A stretch of 64,000 nt of DNA from Microcyclospora pomicola (Eukaryota > Ascomycota > Dothideomycetes > Capnodiales): contig NHNY01000001.1 of the NCBI GenBank assembly GCA_002786065.1, positions 248,001 through 312,000 on the forward strand, read 5' to 3'. The notes beneath the pieces were generated by a model. It was not told the origin of the DNA, did no database searches, and saw nothing but the letters and a program-made list of their open reading frames with translations. Both the position numbers and the translations under genes were made by a program. Below are positions 25,379 through 36,349 of this stretch, piece by piece. The stretch's first letter is position 1. Each line of letters starts with the position of its first letter.

Positions 25379-27107
25379 TCTGCTGGATTTTCGGGAATGC
25401 TGCTTGCAATTTACACCTGCACTCAGAATCACATGTGGTAGAAGGCGAAGAGGCAATGATAAGGGGTTCGACCGCTGGGGATTATGGTAGTAATTGTGCA
25501 GTACTTCCCTGTACCGATGGCATCGTGATGTCTACTTGGATAGCTTACTGTGCCGCATAACTCAAGCCAACACGGCGCCCAGATGTCACATGCGTAAGGT
25601 AGACTCTTATCTCGAAGGATGATGTGATTGACACAACCGATACGCATTGGCAAGCAAGCTGCCGCTTGTGGTTGGCGCCGTTTCTTGATGACTAACACCT
25701 TGCTACATGGAACTCATGTTCGGATATTCACTTCGTCACGTTCGACGCCGTCCAGAATACTACGGTAGACAGGCTGTACTTATGGTTGTAGATGTATTGA
25801 ATCTGCTGCATTCGGGAATGAAGCTATGACGAGGTAATTGTCCAGGCGAGTTGCACCATCGCAGCACCAATCATGCCAGATCAGCGGAAGAGAGGCTTCT
25901 CGGCTATCGAAGAGCTTACATCTTGTCATGTCAGAATAGGCCAGGATGCCTTGAGATGGCGGCTGGTAAGTCTGCTCACCCATCCGTGAATTGCTTGTGG
26001 CTGTTGATAAGAGCACATCCCTCGAAGGGTGTTAGCTGGATACATGCATCTCCATTCATGGCGTCGGGTGTCCTACCGCCTAGATGCGGTCGACGCATCC
26101 TCAATCTCTCGGATTCCTGGCTCAGGATTACCCGATGAGCCACTTTAGAGTCTGGGATTATCACGATATCAATCATGGTGTACGACGGAATCGAACGCAC
26201 GCAGCATCTAGCTTTCCGATTTTCCAGACAAGAACCCACCAAACGTCGTGGCGCACGGGATCTCGGCCGTCCGTAGATCTTGTCCCTATCCATGTGCAGA
26301 TCACATCAAGCCACGAGCCGTGCTATAGACGGTACTTTCAAGTAATTCTCTGATGCTCGTGGCAGTGACTAGTGGAGATGGACGTCGTGGGCGTAGAACT
26401 ACTGCAGCTTATCGGAGTTCTTCTCTCCGACTACGGGTGACTACGACCTTACATCACGACTCTGCCGCTGTCAGACATCATTCAAAAAGACAGACCTGAT
26501 AGATGAATTCCGGCATATCAATCAGCAGATCCTGCAGAACAGCTTGCGTCTGTAGCAAACACTGAAAGACATCTCCAGGTTGTTGCTCTGCCTCTTGAGG
26601 ATGCTGATGCTGGTGCGAGTACTTGAAGCTGGAGTAAGGTGATCGTTCGTATCATGCATGCCCGCTACATCGACCCTACGGAAGGATCTTCAACGCAACA
26701 TCCATATCTGTCATGGGCTGGCGGCGAATAGGACGTAGTAACGCCTACTCTGCCATGTTCACATATGATGCTTATCTACCTCACAGAGCATGATCACACC
26801 TTCGCCTTCCTATTCCGGCCACCTGAACTAGCTTCTCCGTAGTGATCAACATCGCATGTTCTCCCGTGTCGAAGCTCTGTTCTACGATGGTTTTCTAGCT
26901 CTAAGAAACACTGGCACTCACTCCAATCACCATGCTCCCCACCTCGAGCTGCCGCACGCCCGGTACAAGCCACAATCAGATGGTGACATATCGACGGCGC
27001 AGTCAGGAAGACCTCGGCCGTGATGCCAGAAGTACTTAAGGACGTCGATCTCTCCATGTTGCGCGTGGTCTGGGGGGTTTAGAGTTCTTCTAACAAGACC
27101 TTGAGCA
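25379..27107. other. 1.7 kb divergent region between peptide transporter and secreted peptidase
   Basis: Both promoters lie here. No coding frame with recognisable protein. A weak T-arm-like string near 26185 does not fold into a tRNA. Confidence 0.5.
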
Positions 27108-29690
27108 ATGCATTTCCCTAACTTTCTAGCGTTGAGCGCCGTTGCGACAACAGCGCTCGCACTGACGACTCCTAGTGTTCATGTCAGCCACGAGAAACGT
27201 GATGCGGGTACACTCAAGAGGTGGATCAAGCGAGAAGAAGTGTCCCGAAGTGCCATCTTACCCATGCGTATTGGTCTGACACAGAGCAATGTCGACAACG
27301 GCAAGGGAGACGAACTGCTTCACGAAATGTAAGTTCTCCATGAGTCTCTTGCGAGACTGATTGTAGACCATGCGAATACTCATGACATACCAGCTCGCAC
27401 CCGCATTCTCCTCGGTATGGTCAGTGGTACACTCCAGAAGAGATCATCGAGATCTTCGCGCCTCCAGAAGACGCCGTCCATCAGGTCAAGTCCTGGATCG
27501 AAGATGCTGGTATCTCAAAGGAGCGTGTCTCGCAGTCCGTCAACAAGCAGTGGATCCAATTCGATGCCAAGGTCCACGAAGTTGAGAAGCTGCTTAAGGC
27601 GAAGTATTTCCATTACGAGCACGAGCCGACTGGAAATGTCCATGTTGCTTGCGACGAATATTTTGTACCAGAGCACCTTGCCCCTCACATCGACTACGTG
27701 ACACCGGGAATTAAACTGCTCTCAGGCGGTAAAGCTTCAAATGGCCGTGCTCTTGACGGTCGCAAGCGTGCCCTTGATAAGCGAGGCTTCCGAACCAACG
27801 GCAACCAGAACTTCTCTGCCCCGGTGTACAAAGGACAAGTCAGCCTTCCGCTGTCGACTCTAAACGACTCTGCGCAATTGACCCGCTGCGATGAGTACGT
27901 AACGCCGCAGTGTATTGCTGCAATGTACAACATCTCTCAAGCCACATTGGCCGCTCCCGGCAATGCACTCGGAATCTTCGAGGAGGGAGACTTCTATGCA
28001 GAGGAGGACCTGATCGAATTCTTCCAAACCTTGGCGCCGAACATTCCCATCACGACCACTCCTAAGCTGGATGGAATCGATGGCGGCTTTGCCCCAAGTG
28101 CTTTCGCTGGCGGAGAGTCAGACTTGGACTTTCAGATTTCTTGTAAGTTCTCAATACAGTTCATGGAATGTCCGGCCACTGACAGTACCACTAGACCCCA
28201 TAATCTACCCTCAAAACACAGTGCTCTATCAGACGGACGACATATTTTACGCTACAGGTCTGGAAGGTGGTGGAGGGTTCTTGAACACGTAAGTTCACCG
28301 CCTGCTCTATCACTACAGGCTCCAGCTGATCAGATACCTCAAAGCTTTCTTGCTGCTTTGGATGGCTCATATTGCTCAGCACTCACCTCCATTGACCCGG
28401 TCTATCCTGACCCTAACCCATTGGGCTATCAAGGCAAATTGCAGTGCGGTATGTTTCGTATGGATATTAGTGCTGTTGGGATCATGACTAATGCCCCCCC
28501 AGGTGTCTACAAGCCGACCAACGTTATTTCAATCTCGTACGGTGAACAGGAGGTAGTTCTTTCTTACGCGGATCACAGTGGAGCTAAAGCTAACACACAA
28601 ATAGGATGACCTTCCAACAGCCTATCAGCAACGCCAATGTCCGTATCTGCCCACTTTGCCATCGAAAGCTCCTGCGTTGATTCTGACTTCATCACAGGCG
28701 CGGAGTTCATGAAGCTCGGCATGCAAGGTGTCTCCGTGGTAATTGCTTCAGGTGATAGCGGTGTCTCTGCTCGCAGCACCGACGACAACAACGCCGACGG
28801 CTGTCTTGGCAAAGGCGAAGTCTTCAATCCAGATTTCCCTGCTTGTAAGAAAGCTTCGCGGGCATTGCACACTAGTGACCAAGACTGACACATCCATAAG
28901 CCTGCCCGTACATCACCGCCGCCGGTGCGACTTACCTACCTCCAGGAGCTAGTGCGAGCGCAGACCAAGAGGTCGCCGTGACCAGATTCCCGTCTGGTGG
29001 AGGATTCTCGAACATCTACAAGAGGCCATCATACCAGAACAGCGCCGTCAACACATATCTCACGGCTCACACGCCGAGCTACAAGACTTACAACACTTCC
29101 GGAATGAACAACCCACCCGAGTCTGTCACTGCCGGAGGTTTGTACATCCATCAAATCATTATTCACGTGCATTGTGCTAACATCTCTTCCACCCCATAGG
29201 CCTGTACAACATTGCCGGTCGTGGCTACCCTGATATCTCAGCCGTTGGAGATAACGTCGGTAGGTTTGAGTACTGGATACTTGAGAGATACGAGGCCGTG
29301 CTAATTTTTCTCTAGTAATCATCAACAACGGGTTGCCCGTCTTGATTGGTGGTACTAGCGCATCTGCCCCAGCGTTTGCTGCGATTATCAATCGCATCAA
29401 CGAAGAGCGGATTGCAGCAGGCAAGGCGACTGTTGGCTTCCTCAACCCAACTCTCTACGCCAACCCGGGAATGTTCCACGACATCACTGTCGGGAACAAC
29501 AGTGGTTGTGGTACGCCGGGTTTCTACACCGCCAAAGGATGGGTAAGTTGAACTCCTAGCCCGGCAATGTAACCTACGTGCACGAACGACAGCGTTGAAC
29601 AAGTGCTAACAATATGCACAGGACCCGGTGACAGGCCTCGGAACACCCAACTACCCGGCGATGTTGAAAGTGTTCATGGCTCTTCCGTAA
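27108..29690 (+). CDS. Secreted tripeptidyl-peptidase, sedolisin family (S53)
   Basis: Acidic serine-carboxyl peptidase that removes tripeptides from protein N-termini outside the cell. Eleven exons (27108-27328, 27394-28142, 28195-28288, 28345-28448, 28503-28552, 28605-28638, 28698-28844, 28901-29137, 29200-29259, 29316-29542, 29622-29690) join exactly in frame to 663 residues. A signal peptide (FLALSAVATTALA) is followed by a pro-domain with SHPRYG-like SHPHSPRYGQWYTPEE, then a dibasic-rich linker (KRALDKRGF) where maturation may occur. The triad is complete: Glu and Asp in GGESDLDFQ, oxyanion Asp in ASGDSGVSA, nucleophile Ser in GGTSASAPAF. The C-terminal GYPDISAVGDN and DPVTGLGTPNYPAML fit the family's calcium site. 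Many introns, one exon of only 34 bases. Confidence 0.94.
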
Positions 29691-31271
29691 GCGGTAAATA
29701 ACAGAGATGGACTCCCGCGATCATAATTCTTATGACTCATATGTACGAATCACGGCCTATAAGATTGAGTCGGTCGCGTCTTTATTGCAAACTGAGCATA
29801 GTATGGAAGATAACAGCCCACTCGTTTACCCTTGATTTGGCCGATGAGCGTGGATTAAAACAAAATGGCACAGATTTCCGTTTCTTTGCAGGTTGTCTCT
29901 CATGTTGCGTGTGCTGGGGGATTGGTGTGCTTCGGGACAAGATCTCGTTTGGACGCAAGGCGGGTTTGGCCTGCCGGTGCTTCAAGCGAGCGAGTCCAGA
30001 CATCCACCAATTTCACCCTCGACCACAAACGGCATGTAAGGCTGGAGAGTCGGGTCATGTTCCGTACGGCACGTTCGTCAACCAGGCAGGCGTACAAAGT
30101 GACAACTGTAGCATGTCTGATGCCACGCCAACATGAACTGCCGAATAGCGTCGATGTCATCACAGCTCGAGCGCTTCCTGTAGGACTACGGCGGCCCATT
30201 CTGCCCAACGTGGCCGACATAAGAATCGTACCTCAACTTGACATCCCTCATCAACATGAACCTGACCGCCCCATTCCTCCCGTCACAGTCGGAACATTCC
30301 CGATCCAAGATGAAGGGTGGTCATCTATCTTATATTGCGATGCCAGGGGTGGTCAGCGGTACAGTTAGAAAACGACAAGAGCGTCATGCAGTCACATGCA
30401 GGTGGTCGTGCATGGTCACCACGTGACCAGATCTAGTCGGCATTACCAACGACATGTCATGGAGAAGCTGTCCCAGGGTCAGGAAATTTGTTGCATTGCT
30501 ACTCGATGGTATACTTTCACGATATATGTGGCCTTGAAGCGGTTTCTCCAACGTCTGGCTATTGCTGCGAGTCCTGCGTGGGTGGAATGTAGGTGTCGAA
30601 GGCTTGCTTGCAGCACCCATGCTTGTATCGATGCGAGTGCCACTCTTGCGGATCTGGCACCAGACTTCGAGTGAAGTCGAGCACACCTGACAGGTCGATG
30701 ACCGCAGGTATCCTTGACTTCAGTGCCACCACGGTCATCTTGTGGATGTGCCACATCCTTACCGAGAACCCCTTTGTCATGCAAGCATATGGCACAGTAA
30801 GGGGCTTATGTGTCAAGGAGCTTTCCAACATGCGTCTCGCTGGCAAACCAGGAAGTCTGCAAGCCTTGCGACGTCTGAGGAAGTCTCCATTTGTTTCCAG
30901 TCGGCCAATGTTCCCTGCAATACTTGTGAGTATCTGGGACAAATAACCTACAGACCTTCCACAGCGGCTGGACATGATGCATACATCTGGCTTGCGCCAG
31001 GACCGACAGGCTCGATCTCAAGCCAGGGATCCCATCAGACTCATCTCCTTGCACGTGCCATTTCCTGCGCAAGATGCGCAAGGTCGGCAAGAGTTGTTTC
31101 ATCACATTTCCGGCGGCGCAAGACGCCTCAGTCAAGCAGCAGCTCGACACAGTGTAGGGTATAAGAACCTCGTAGGGGCCAGCGTCTCTTGCTCTTCTCG
31201 CTCGACAACAGACTCGTTACCGCAAGCCTCCACCCATCTTGCTGCGCCATCTGCTTGAACAGATTCACAAT
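29691..31271. other. 1.6 kb intergenic region
   Basis: Overlapping short frames on both strands, none with recognisable domains or codon pattern like neighbours. Treated as non-coding. Confidence 0.5.
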
Positions 31272-31952
31272 ATGTTGCCTTCGATCCTCTACATCATCGG
31301 TGCGTTCAGCGTCGGCGTCATTGCTGCGCCACCTCCTTTCATCATAGGAGGACCACCGGGTTCTTTCGATCCAACGGACGCCTTCATGCACAAGGTCAAC
31401 GTGCCAGAACACTGCCTCGACCACCACATGGCCGTGCAGGTTGGAGACCTGTGGAGGACGCTTCTCAGCAACTACACCAAAGCGGACGCTGACGCCGGCT
31501 TGACCGCCGACTACACTGATTACTCCGCCTCTGCCCTCTCGCTGAACAGCGTTTGCCAGCAGGCTCCCGGCCCTGCGCCCACCAATGTGACGGCCCCAGT
31601 GTTCACCAACAGCACGATCTTCGAAGAGGCTCAGGGCTCCCAGCCATCCATCGCTTCGACTCGTCTCAACATTACGCACAGCTGCAAGACAGTGACCATG
31701 CGCTATGAGATGTATGTCTTGGACGACTATACCGACCCCGTGGTTGGAATCATCATGCTCGAAGTCGTCCCGGTGAGTACCATCTATCGACGCAGCTTTC
31801 ACCTTTCTGACCATAGCCTACAGGCTTCCCTCCCGAACAAGTACCCATTCCGGATTAGTCGCACGATGAGCGAATTCGACAGCGCGGCTTGGGTGAAGGT
31901 ACTCCAGAAGAAGGGTGTCTGCCAGGCCCCTACAGCCGCTGCTAAGGCTTGA
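31272..31952 (+). CDS. Small secreted protein with NTF2-like fold
   Basis: Two exons (31272-31772, 31824-31952) join to 209 residues. The start gives MLPSILYIIGAFSVGVIAAP, a clear signal peptide. The mature protein resembles secreted NTF2-like proteins of plant-associated fungi: a Cys early on (VPEHCLDHHMA), a helix ending in SNYTKADADAGLTADYTDYS, a later Cys (SLNSVCQQ), then strands (NITHSCKTVTMRYEMYVLD, GIIMLEVVP, PFRISRTMSEF) and a final VLQKKGVCQAP. Four cysteines could form two disulfides. N-glycosylation sites are present. Related proteins are often listed as effector candidates, but no function is shown. An upstream in-frame CTG reading is not a start. The family call is from pattern memory and could be wrong; the signal peptide and splice join are firm. 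Confidence 0.7.
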   Translation: MLPSILYIIGAFSVGVIAAPPPFIIGGPPGSFDPTDAFMHKVNVPEHCLDHHMAVQVGDLWRTLLSNYTKADADAGLTADYTDYSASALSLNSVCQQAPGPAPTNVTAPVFTNSTIFEEAQGSQPSIASTRLNITHSCKTVTMRYEMYVLDDYTDPVVGIIMLEVVPVSTIYRRSFHLSDHSLQASLPNKYPFRISRTMSEFDSAAWVKVLQKKGVCQAPTAAAKA

Positions 31953-32915
31953 AGAACGCTGAGGCGCCACGGAGGGTCGGATGCATAGGTTATCTGACGC
32001 GAAGAATGTATGCTTTCTAAGTATGGACTTGACGACGAAGATGAATGTGTCTGGGTGTGACGTTGTCTGGTTTGGTTTGCAAGCTCGAGTATACATACTG
32101 TATGCAATCAACATTTGCGATTTGATCGCGTTTCAACACAATTGATCGTGTTCTTTCAATGATAACCCGCTGCAAGTCGTCTCGCCCTCGTCACGAACAA
32201 TGCGTCAACGTCAATTTGCAACCCCGTCATACTTCTTGAATCATGCTATTGTTGTTCCCAACGATGCTACGAAGAAAGTGTGCGATAGAACAGTCGCTCG
32301 CTGCGAGGACTCACCAAACTGACATTCAAGTTCCTACTGTGAACAGCCCAAACCGACAAGAACACTGTTCGTTTTTGCGAGTTGGAGTACTCATCGCCAC
32401 CCTCCAAAGCTTGTCTGCGTCTCATGCTTGGATACACCTCACGGTCGTCCTTGTATACAGCATGAAACATTACATATGCTATGGCCATCCAGAAGTCATG
32501 ATCAATGCACAGAGAGAGACGGTGGCGGAGGCGTAATTCGAACGCCTCTTTCCCCCAGCATAGATCATTGTCAGGCCCTGCAACTTCAAGCACAGGTATC
32601 GAGAGCGGTATGGTTGGGACCGTGTAGGCATTGGTCATGTATAGCTAGATGCAAATACCGTACCTGATATGTATGCATGATGCAGGAAGCTTGCCAATTG
32701 AGTGTTGCAGCGAAGGGCGAGTCATTGAGGTAGGTAAGTTACCTTATGCTTGCGAATTCCTGCCAAACGCGGCTATTGCGGTCATACTTCTATGCGTGGA
32801 CTTGACTTGAGTCACAAGTGGAGATACTTTGCAGACCCATAGCATGCCTCACTATTACCTACCGTATACACACTGCAACGCTAATCACTATCATCACCAT
32901 TGAGCATCTAGCACT
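31953..32915. other. Intergenic region
   Basis: About 1 kb before the amidohydrolase gene. A TTCGAA-centred inverted repeat near 32529-32549 looks like a T-arm but no acceptor stem pairs with it. No gene seen. Confidence 0.5.
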
Positions 32916-34220
32916 ATGACAGTGACGAAAGCACAAAGCATTTCGCAGCTAGTCGACGATCATCGCCCAGATCTTGCCGCTTACGAAGAACTATACAAAC
33001 ACTTCCATGCTAACCCCGAATTATCCAATCAAGAATACAAGACGGCGGAGTTTATACAGAAGTATCTACACGAAAAACTATCATCAGATTTCGACATCCG
33101 TGCCAACATTGGTGGAACCGGCACTGCAGCTCTCCTTCATAACGGTGATGGACCGACAGTATTGCTACGAGCGGACATCGACGCACTGCCAGTGCTGGAA
33201 GCTACGGGCTTGGAATATGCGAGTAAAGTACGCATGAAGGATGCTGATGGTATCGACAAGCCGGTGATGCACGCCTGCGGTCACGACATGCACATCACCT
33301 GCCTGCTGGGTGCTGCACATCTGCTCGTCTCCTGCCAGGATTCCTGGTCGGGCACTCTGGTCTTGATCTTCCAGCCAGCCGAGGAGCGCGGCACTGGTGC
33401 TCAAGCTATGGTCGACGATGGTCTGTACGATCCGAAGCGCCATAATGTACCCATTCCCGATGTCTGTCTCGGCGCTCATGTTACACCCGCCCGTGCTGGC
33501 AGTATCGCCACACGCCGTGGGCTGGTCGCCAGCTCTTGCGATAGCATGCGGGTGGTCTTACATGGCCGCGGCGGCCATGCCAGCCAGCCGCACTACCTCA
33601 TCGATCCGGTCGTGATGGCGGCGTCGACAGTGATGCGCCTGCAAGGGATCGTGTCTCGGGAAGTCGATCCTGCTGAGCACGCCGTCGTCACCGTCGCATC
33701 GATACAAGCCGGCGACGCCGAGAACGTAGTTGTCGATGATGCACGCCTTGCCGTCGATGTACGCACAATGAAGCAGGAAACTCGCGAGCAGATCCTGGCA
33801 AGCGTGACGCGCATCATCCACGCCGAAGCCACGGCATCCAATGCTGTTCGACCCCCAGAGATCACGCCGACTCGTTCCTTCCCGCTAACCATCAACTCTA
33901 CCGAAGTGACTGCAGAGCTTGAGACCTCATTCACGACACATTTCGAGCATAGCGGCGGGAATTACGATGCCAATGCGCCCAAGCTCAATTTCAGCGAAGA
34001 CTTCTCCATTCTGGCAATCGCAGTGGGCGTGCCTGCATGCTTCTTCATGTATGGAGGAACGGATCCTGAGCTTTGGGACAAGTGTGAGAAGGAGGGTGCT
34101 CTCCGGGCGAAGGTGCCAACGAATCATTCTGGTTTGTTTGCGCCCAAGATACAGCCCACCATGCAAGTGGGATTGGACGGATATGCTGTCGGGGCGTTGA
34201 CCTGGTTGCTCAAACGGTAG
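32916..34220 (+). CDS. M20 family metal-dependent amidohydrolase/peptidase
   Basis: Intronless, 434 residues. Similar to the M20D group (hippurate hydrolase, N-acyl amino acid and IAA-amino acid hydrolases), which cleave amide bonds of acylated amino acids with a two-metal site. Metal and catalytic features seen: VLLRADIDALPV, MHACGHDMHITCLLGAA, and FQPAEERGTGAQAM with the Glu pair. The dimerisation lid holds VVLHGRGGHASQPH. The C-terminal metal His is likely in KVPTNHSGLF. No signal peptide, so probably cytosolic. Lack of introns and a close match to bacterial-type layout would fit transfer in the past, but fungal members are common. It is convergent with the next gene, 131 bases apart. Substrate unknown. 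Confidence 0.9.
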   Translation: MTVTKAQSISQLVDDHRPDLAAYEELYKHFHANPELSNQEYKTAEFIQKYLHEKLSSDFDIRANIGGTGTAALLHNGDGPTVLLRADIDALPVLEATGLEYASKVRMKDADGIDKPVMHACGHDMHITCLLGAAHLLVSCQDSWSGTLVLIFQPAEERGTGAQAMVDDGLYDPKRHNVPIPDVCLGAHVTPARAGSIATRRGLVASSCDSMRVVLHGRGGHASQPHYLIDPVVMAASTVMRLQGIVSREVDPAEHAVVTVASIQAGDAENVVVDDARLAVDVRTMKQETREQILASVTRIIHAEATASNAVRPPEITPTRSFPLTINSTEVTAELETSFTTHFEHSGGNYDANAPKLNFSEDFSILAIAVGVPACFFMYGGTDPELWDKCEKEGALRAKVPTNHSGLFAPKIQPTMQVGLDGYAVGALTWLLKR

Positions 34221-34351
34221 GCCGTGCATTTGTAGTGGGACGCAGAAGTTTTGCATTTCTGTTCTTTCTGTTGCACGTGTAATAGCTAAGCCGCAGAACG
34301 ATCCGCATGCTCGTAGCATGGCAAGCATTTCCATTGACTGTCTTACCAAGA

Positions 34352-35920
34352 CTATTTTCCCGAGTCGAATGGAACCTCATCTCTGATCTCTCTGTTCACC
34401 ACGACTTGCTTGGCCTTGACCGTCTGCATGATGGCATAGTTGACGACACATTTGATGCCCACCTCCTCGCCTCTATTGACGATGTATCCGTTTATGTATT
34501 CAATTTCCGTGCGATTCCCAGCTCTAACGTCAGTCAACATGCTTGAGATGTTGTCGCCAGTTTGGGCAGCGACCGACTTGCAAATCTGCTCCAGTCGTCG
34601 AGAGGAGAACCGGTTGGGAACACCGGGAATGCTGCGAAGCTCAGGTAGAGACGTGATGACGTGCGATGTTTCAGCGAGCATGAGCCGCATTGTGCGAGAG
34701 ATGCCGTCGTTGGCGTTCAAGTGGCCGTTACGGCAATCCAATAGTGAAGTGAGTGGGTTCACAATACTGTTGACTGCTACCTTCTCGAGCTGCAGTTGGA
34801 GCAGCTCAATTGGATTATGGCCCACGGCGCAAAGAACAGGGCTACGAGTCAGCGTCCTTAGGAGGTATCGTGCAGTCGGGGAGTAATGTACGTCAGCGAG
34901 CTCGCGTTGTCCATACGCGATATCGTTGCTTAGTGCATCATCCCGAGGCCGCAAGGACCGGTAGCCTCCTCGAGGGAGAACCCCTAAAGCGATGGTTCCT
35001 CGACCAGCATGTATTGCAAAGAAAGGATTAGTGCGTGCTGTCTCGGGGGGCACATTCACACCGTGAGTGAGCACTCCTTGCATGTAGGTAGGTCGATCGG
35101 CTTCATTTGGAAAGAGCTTCTCGTTGACCTCTTCAATGATACCCATTCCATTTTGCAAGAAGCAGATTGTGCTGTCGCGAGTAAGTCGATGTCGGACCGT
35201 GGCGATTGCGTTGATCGTGTGAGCTGCTTTCACGGTGACCACGAGATTGAGAATTGGTTCTTCTGATACGAATCTCGTCCAGTGGGGCCGAGATGATTGG
35301 TTTGATGGCGAGGCCGATTTGATGTCACTGGCCTCGATATCGAGGGCATCCATTCCTGCATTGGGAATGGTTGCCTCGATCGTTGGCGAAGTTTTTACTG
35401 CATCGCCTTCGGCTGTACCTGCTACAGTCTTGTCCTGCTCTATGCGTTGCTTCTGTATGCCTTGCGCGACTTCGTGAGGACGTTGAGCGCTTCTGTAGGG
35501 GTCCGGATCATTGTCAGGATTCCATATCACTCCATGATGCATAGTGACCATCCGCAGAAGCTCAATCTCAAATCCCGACCTCGGCACCGCGTATTGACCG
35601 TCCTGGATGACAACTTCCTGTTTTCCCTTCTCCCAAGCCTCGCACAGCGTGAGTTTGTGGAAGCACAGAGTGACAGGTGGTGGGTTCGGAAGTCCTCTCA
35701 ATGCCCAAGCTACCAATTTCCCGATGCTACCCATGCCCAGGATGTGTATGCGTGGTTCCACTTCTCGTGCAGCCGTATATCGCGTGTCCACGGCATTCAG
35801 TGATGTCGTTAGGTCTTGATCCTGCTCATCAAGCTCCAACTCAGGCTCTCTTGCGAGATCTTCTGAGCTCCCTGGCTTGCTTTTCTGTCCCGCCCCCCCA
35901 ACATGTCCCCTCGACTCCAT
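34352..35920 (-). CDS. 2-dehydropantoate 2-reductase (ketopantoate reductase family)
   Basis: NADPH-dependent reductase family of pantothenate (vitamin B5, coenzyme A) synthesis. Single exon, 522 residues from the ATG at 35920. The Rossmann motif is RIHILGMGSIGKLVAWAL. Then come NLVVTVKAAHT and TICFLQNGMGIIEEVNEKLF with the conserved Asn-Gly, GVLTHGVN, and the catalytic-lysine block LEKVAVNSIVNPLTSLLDC. The C-terminus NRTEIEYINGYIVNRGEEVGI is the second family hallmark. A polar insertion of roughly 80-100 residues (about 130-220) separates the cofactor motif from the rest and looks disordered. The reading frame stays open upstream of 35920 but without ATG; an upstream exon adding a mitochondrial presequence is possible. 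Fungi keep several paralogues, so the exact substrate is not certain. Confidence 0.85.
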   Translation of the reverse strand: MESRGHVGGAGQKSKPGSSEDLAREPELELDEQDQDLTTSLNAVDTRYTAAREVEPRIHILGMGSIGKLVAWALRGLPNPPPVTLCFHKLTLCEAWEKGKQEVVIQDGQYAVPRSGFEIELLRMVTMHHGVIWNPDNDPDPYRSAQRPHEVAQGIQKQRIEQDKTVAGTAEGDAVKTSPTIEATIPNAGMDALDIEASDIKSASPSNQSSRPHWTRFVSEEPILNLVVTVKAAHTINAIATVRHRLTRDSTICFLQNGMGIIEEVNEKLFPNEADRPTYMQGVLTHGVNVPPETARTNPFFAIHAGRGTIALGVLPRGGYRSLRPRDDALSNDIAYGQRELADVHYSPTARYLLRTLTRSPVLCAVGHNPIELLQLQLEKVAVNSIVNPLTSLLDCRNGHLNANDGISRTMRLMLAETSHVITSLPELRSIPGVPNRFSSRRLEQICKSVAAQTGDNISSMLTDVRAGNRTEIEYINGYIVNRGEEVGIKCVVNYAIMQTVKAKQVVVNREIRDEVPFDSGK

Positions 35921-36349
35921 ATCGCTCTCCTGATTACTGCTCCAGAACGAGTTATGTCGTAGATCCAGCCGCTGTTGCTGCCTTTGTATCTTGAAGCTGA
36001 ATATGGCCCCCCGGCCCACATTAATGTTACCGCAGCTCCATGAGTATGTGGTCCGCGCTATTCTTCGCGGGAGAAGATGAAGAAGTGTGGAAGACAGTTT
36101 TAAGTCGCGATATGCTGCGTAGATACCATAGTATGCGAGACGTGAAGGTCTTCGCTGTGGAATGGAAAGGAAGATAGTTGAGAGTTGTTGTATGCTACTC
36201 GATCATGATGTCTTTGACTTCAGCGTCCTAGAGAAATCGCGACTCTGAGCTTCGGGAAAGAGCTCCGCAATGAGACAACATCACTTCATGCAACAACATC
36301 AGCAACGTCCGTTCCATCAGACCTGCTCAACAGCTTTGTGAGATTCTTG
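35921..36349. other. Divergent promoter region
   Basis: Between the ketopantoate reductase gene and COQ4. Possible missed 5' exon of the former; nothing else seen. Confidence 0.5.

Noticed and set aside
26180-26200. GGAATCGAAC string resembling a reverse-strand T-arm
   Set aside because: The flanking T-stem does not pair and no cloverleaf forms.
15295-29690. Secondary-metabolite cluster suggested by P450, transporter and peptidase
   Set aside because: No polyketide synthase, peptide synthetase, terpene cyclase or cluster regulator in the window; the transporter is a peptide importer.
32529-32549. TTCGAA-centred inverted repeat resembling a tRNA T-arm
   Set aside because: Position 61 is not C, and no matching acceptor stem, D-arm or anticodon arm could be placed on either strand.
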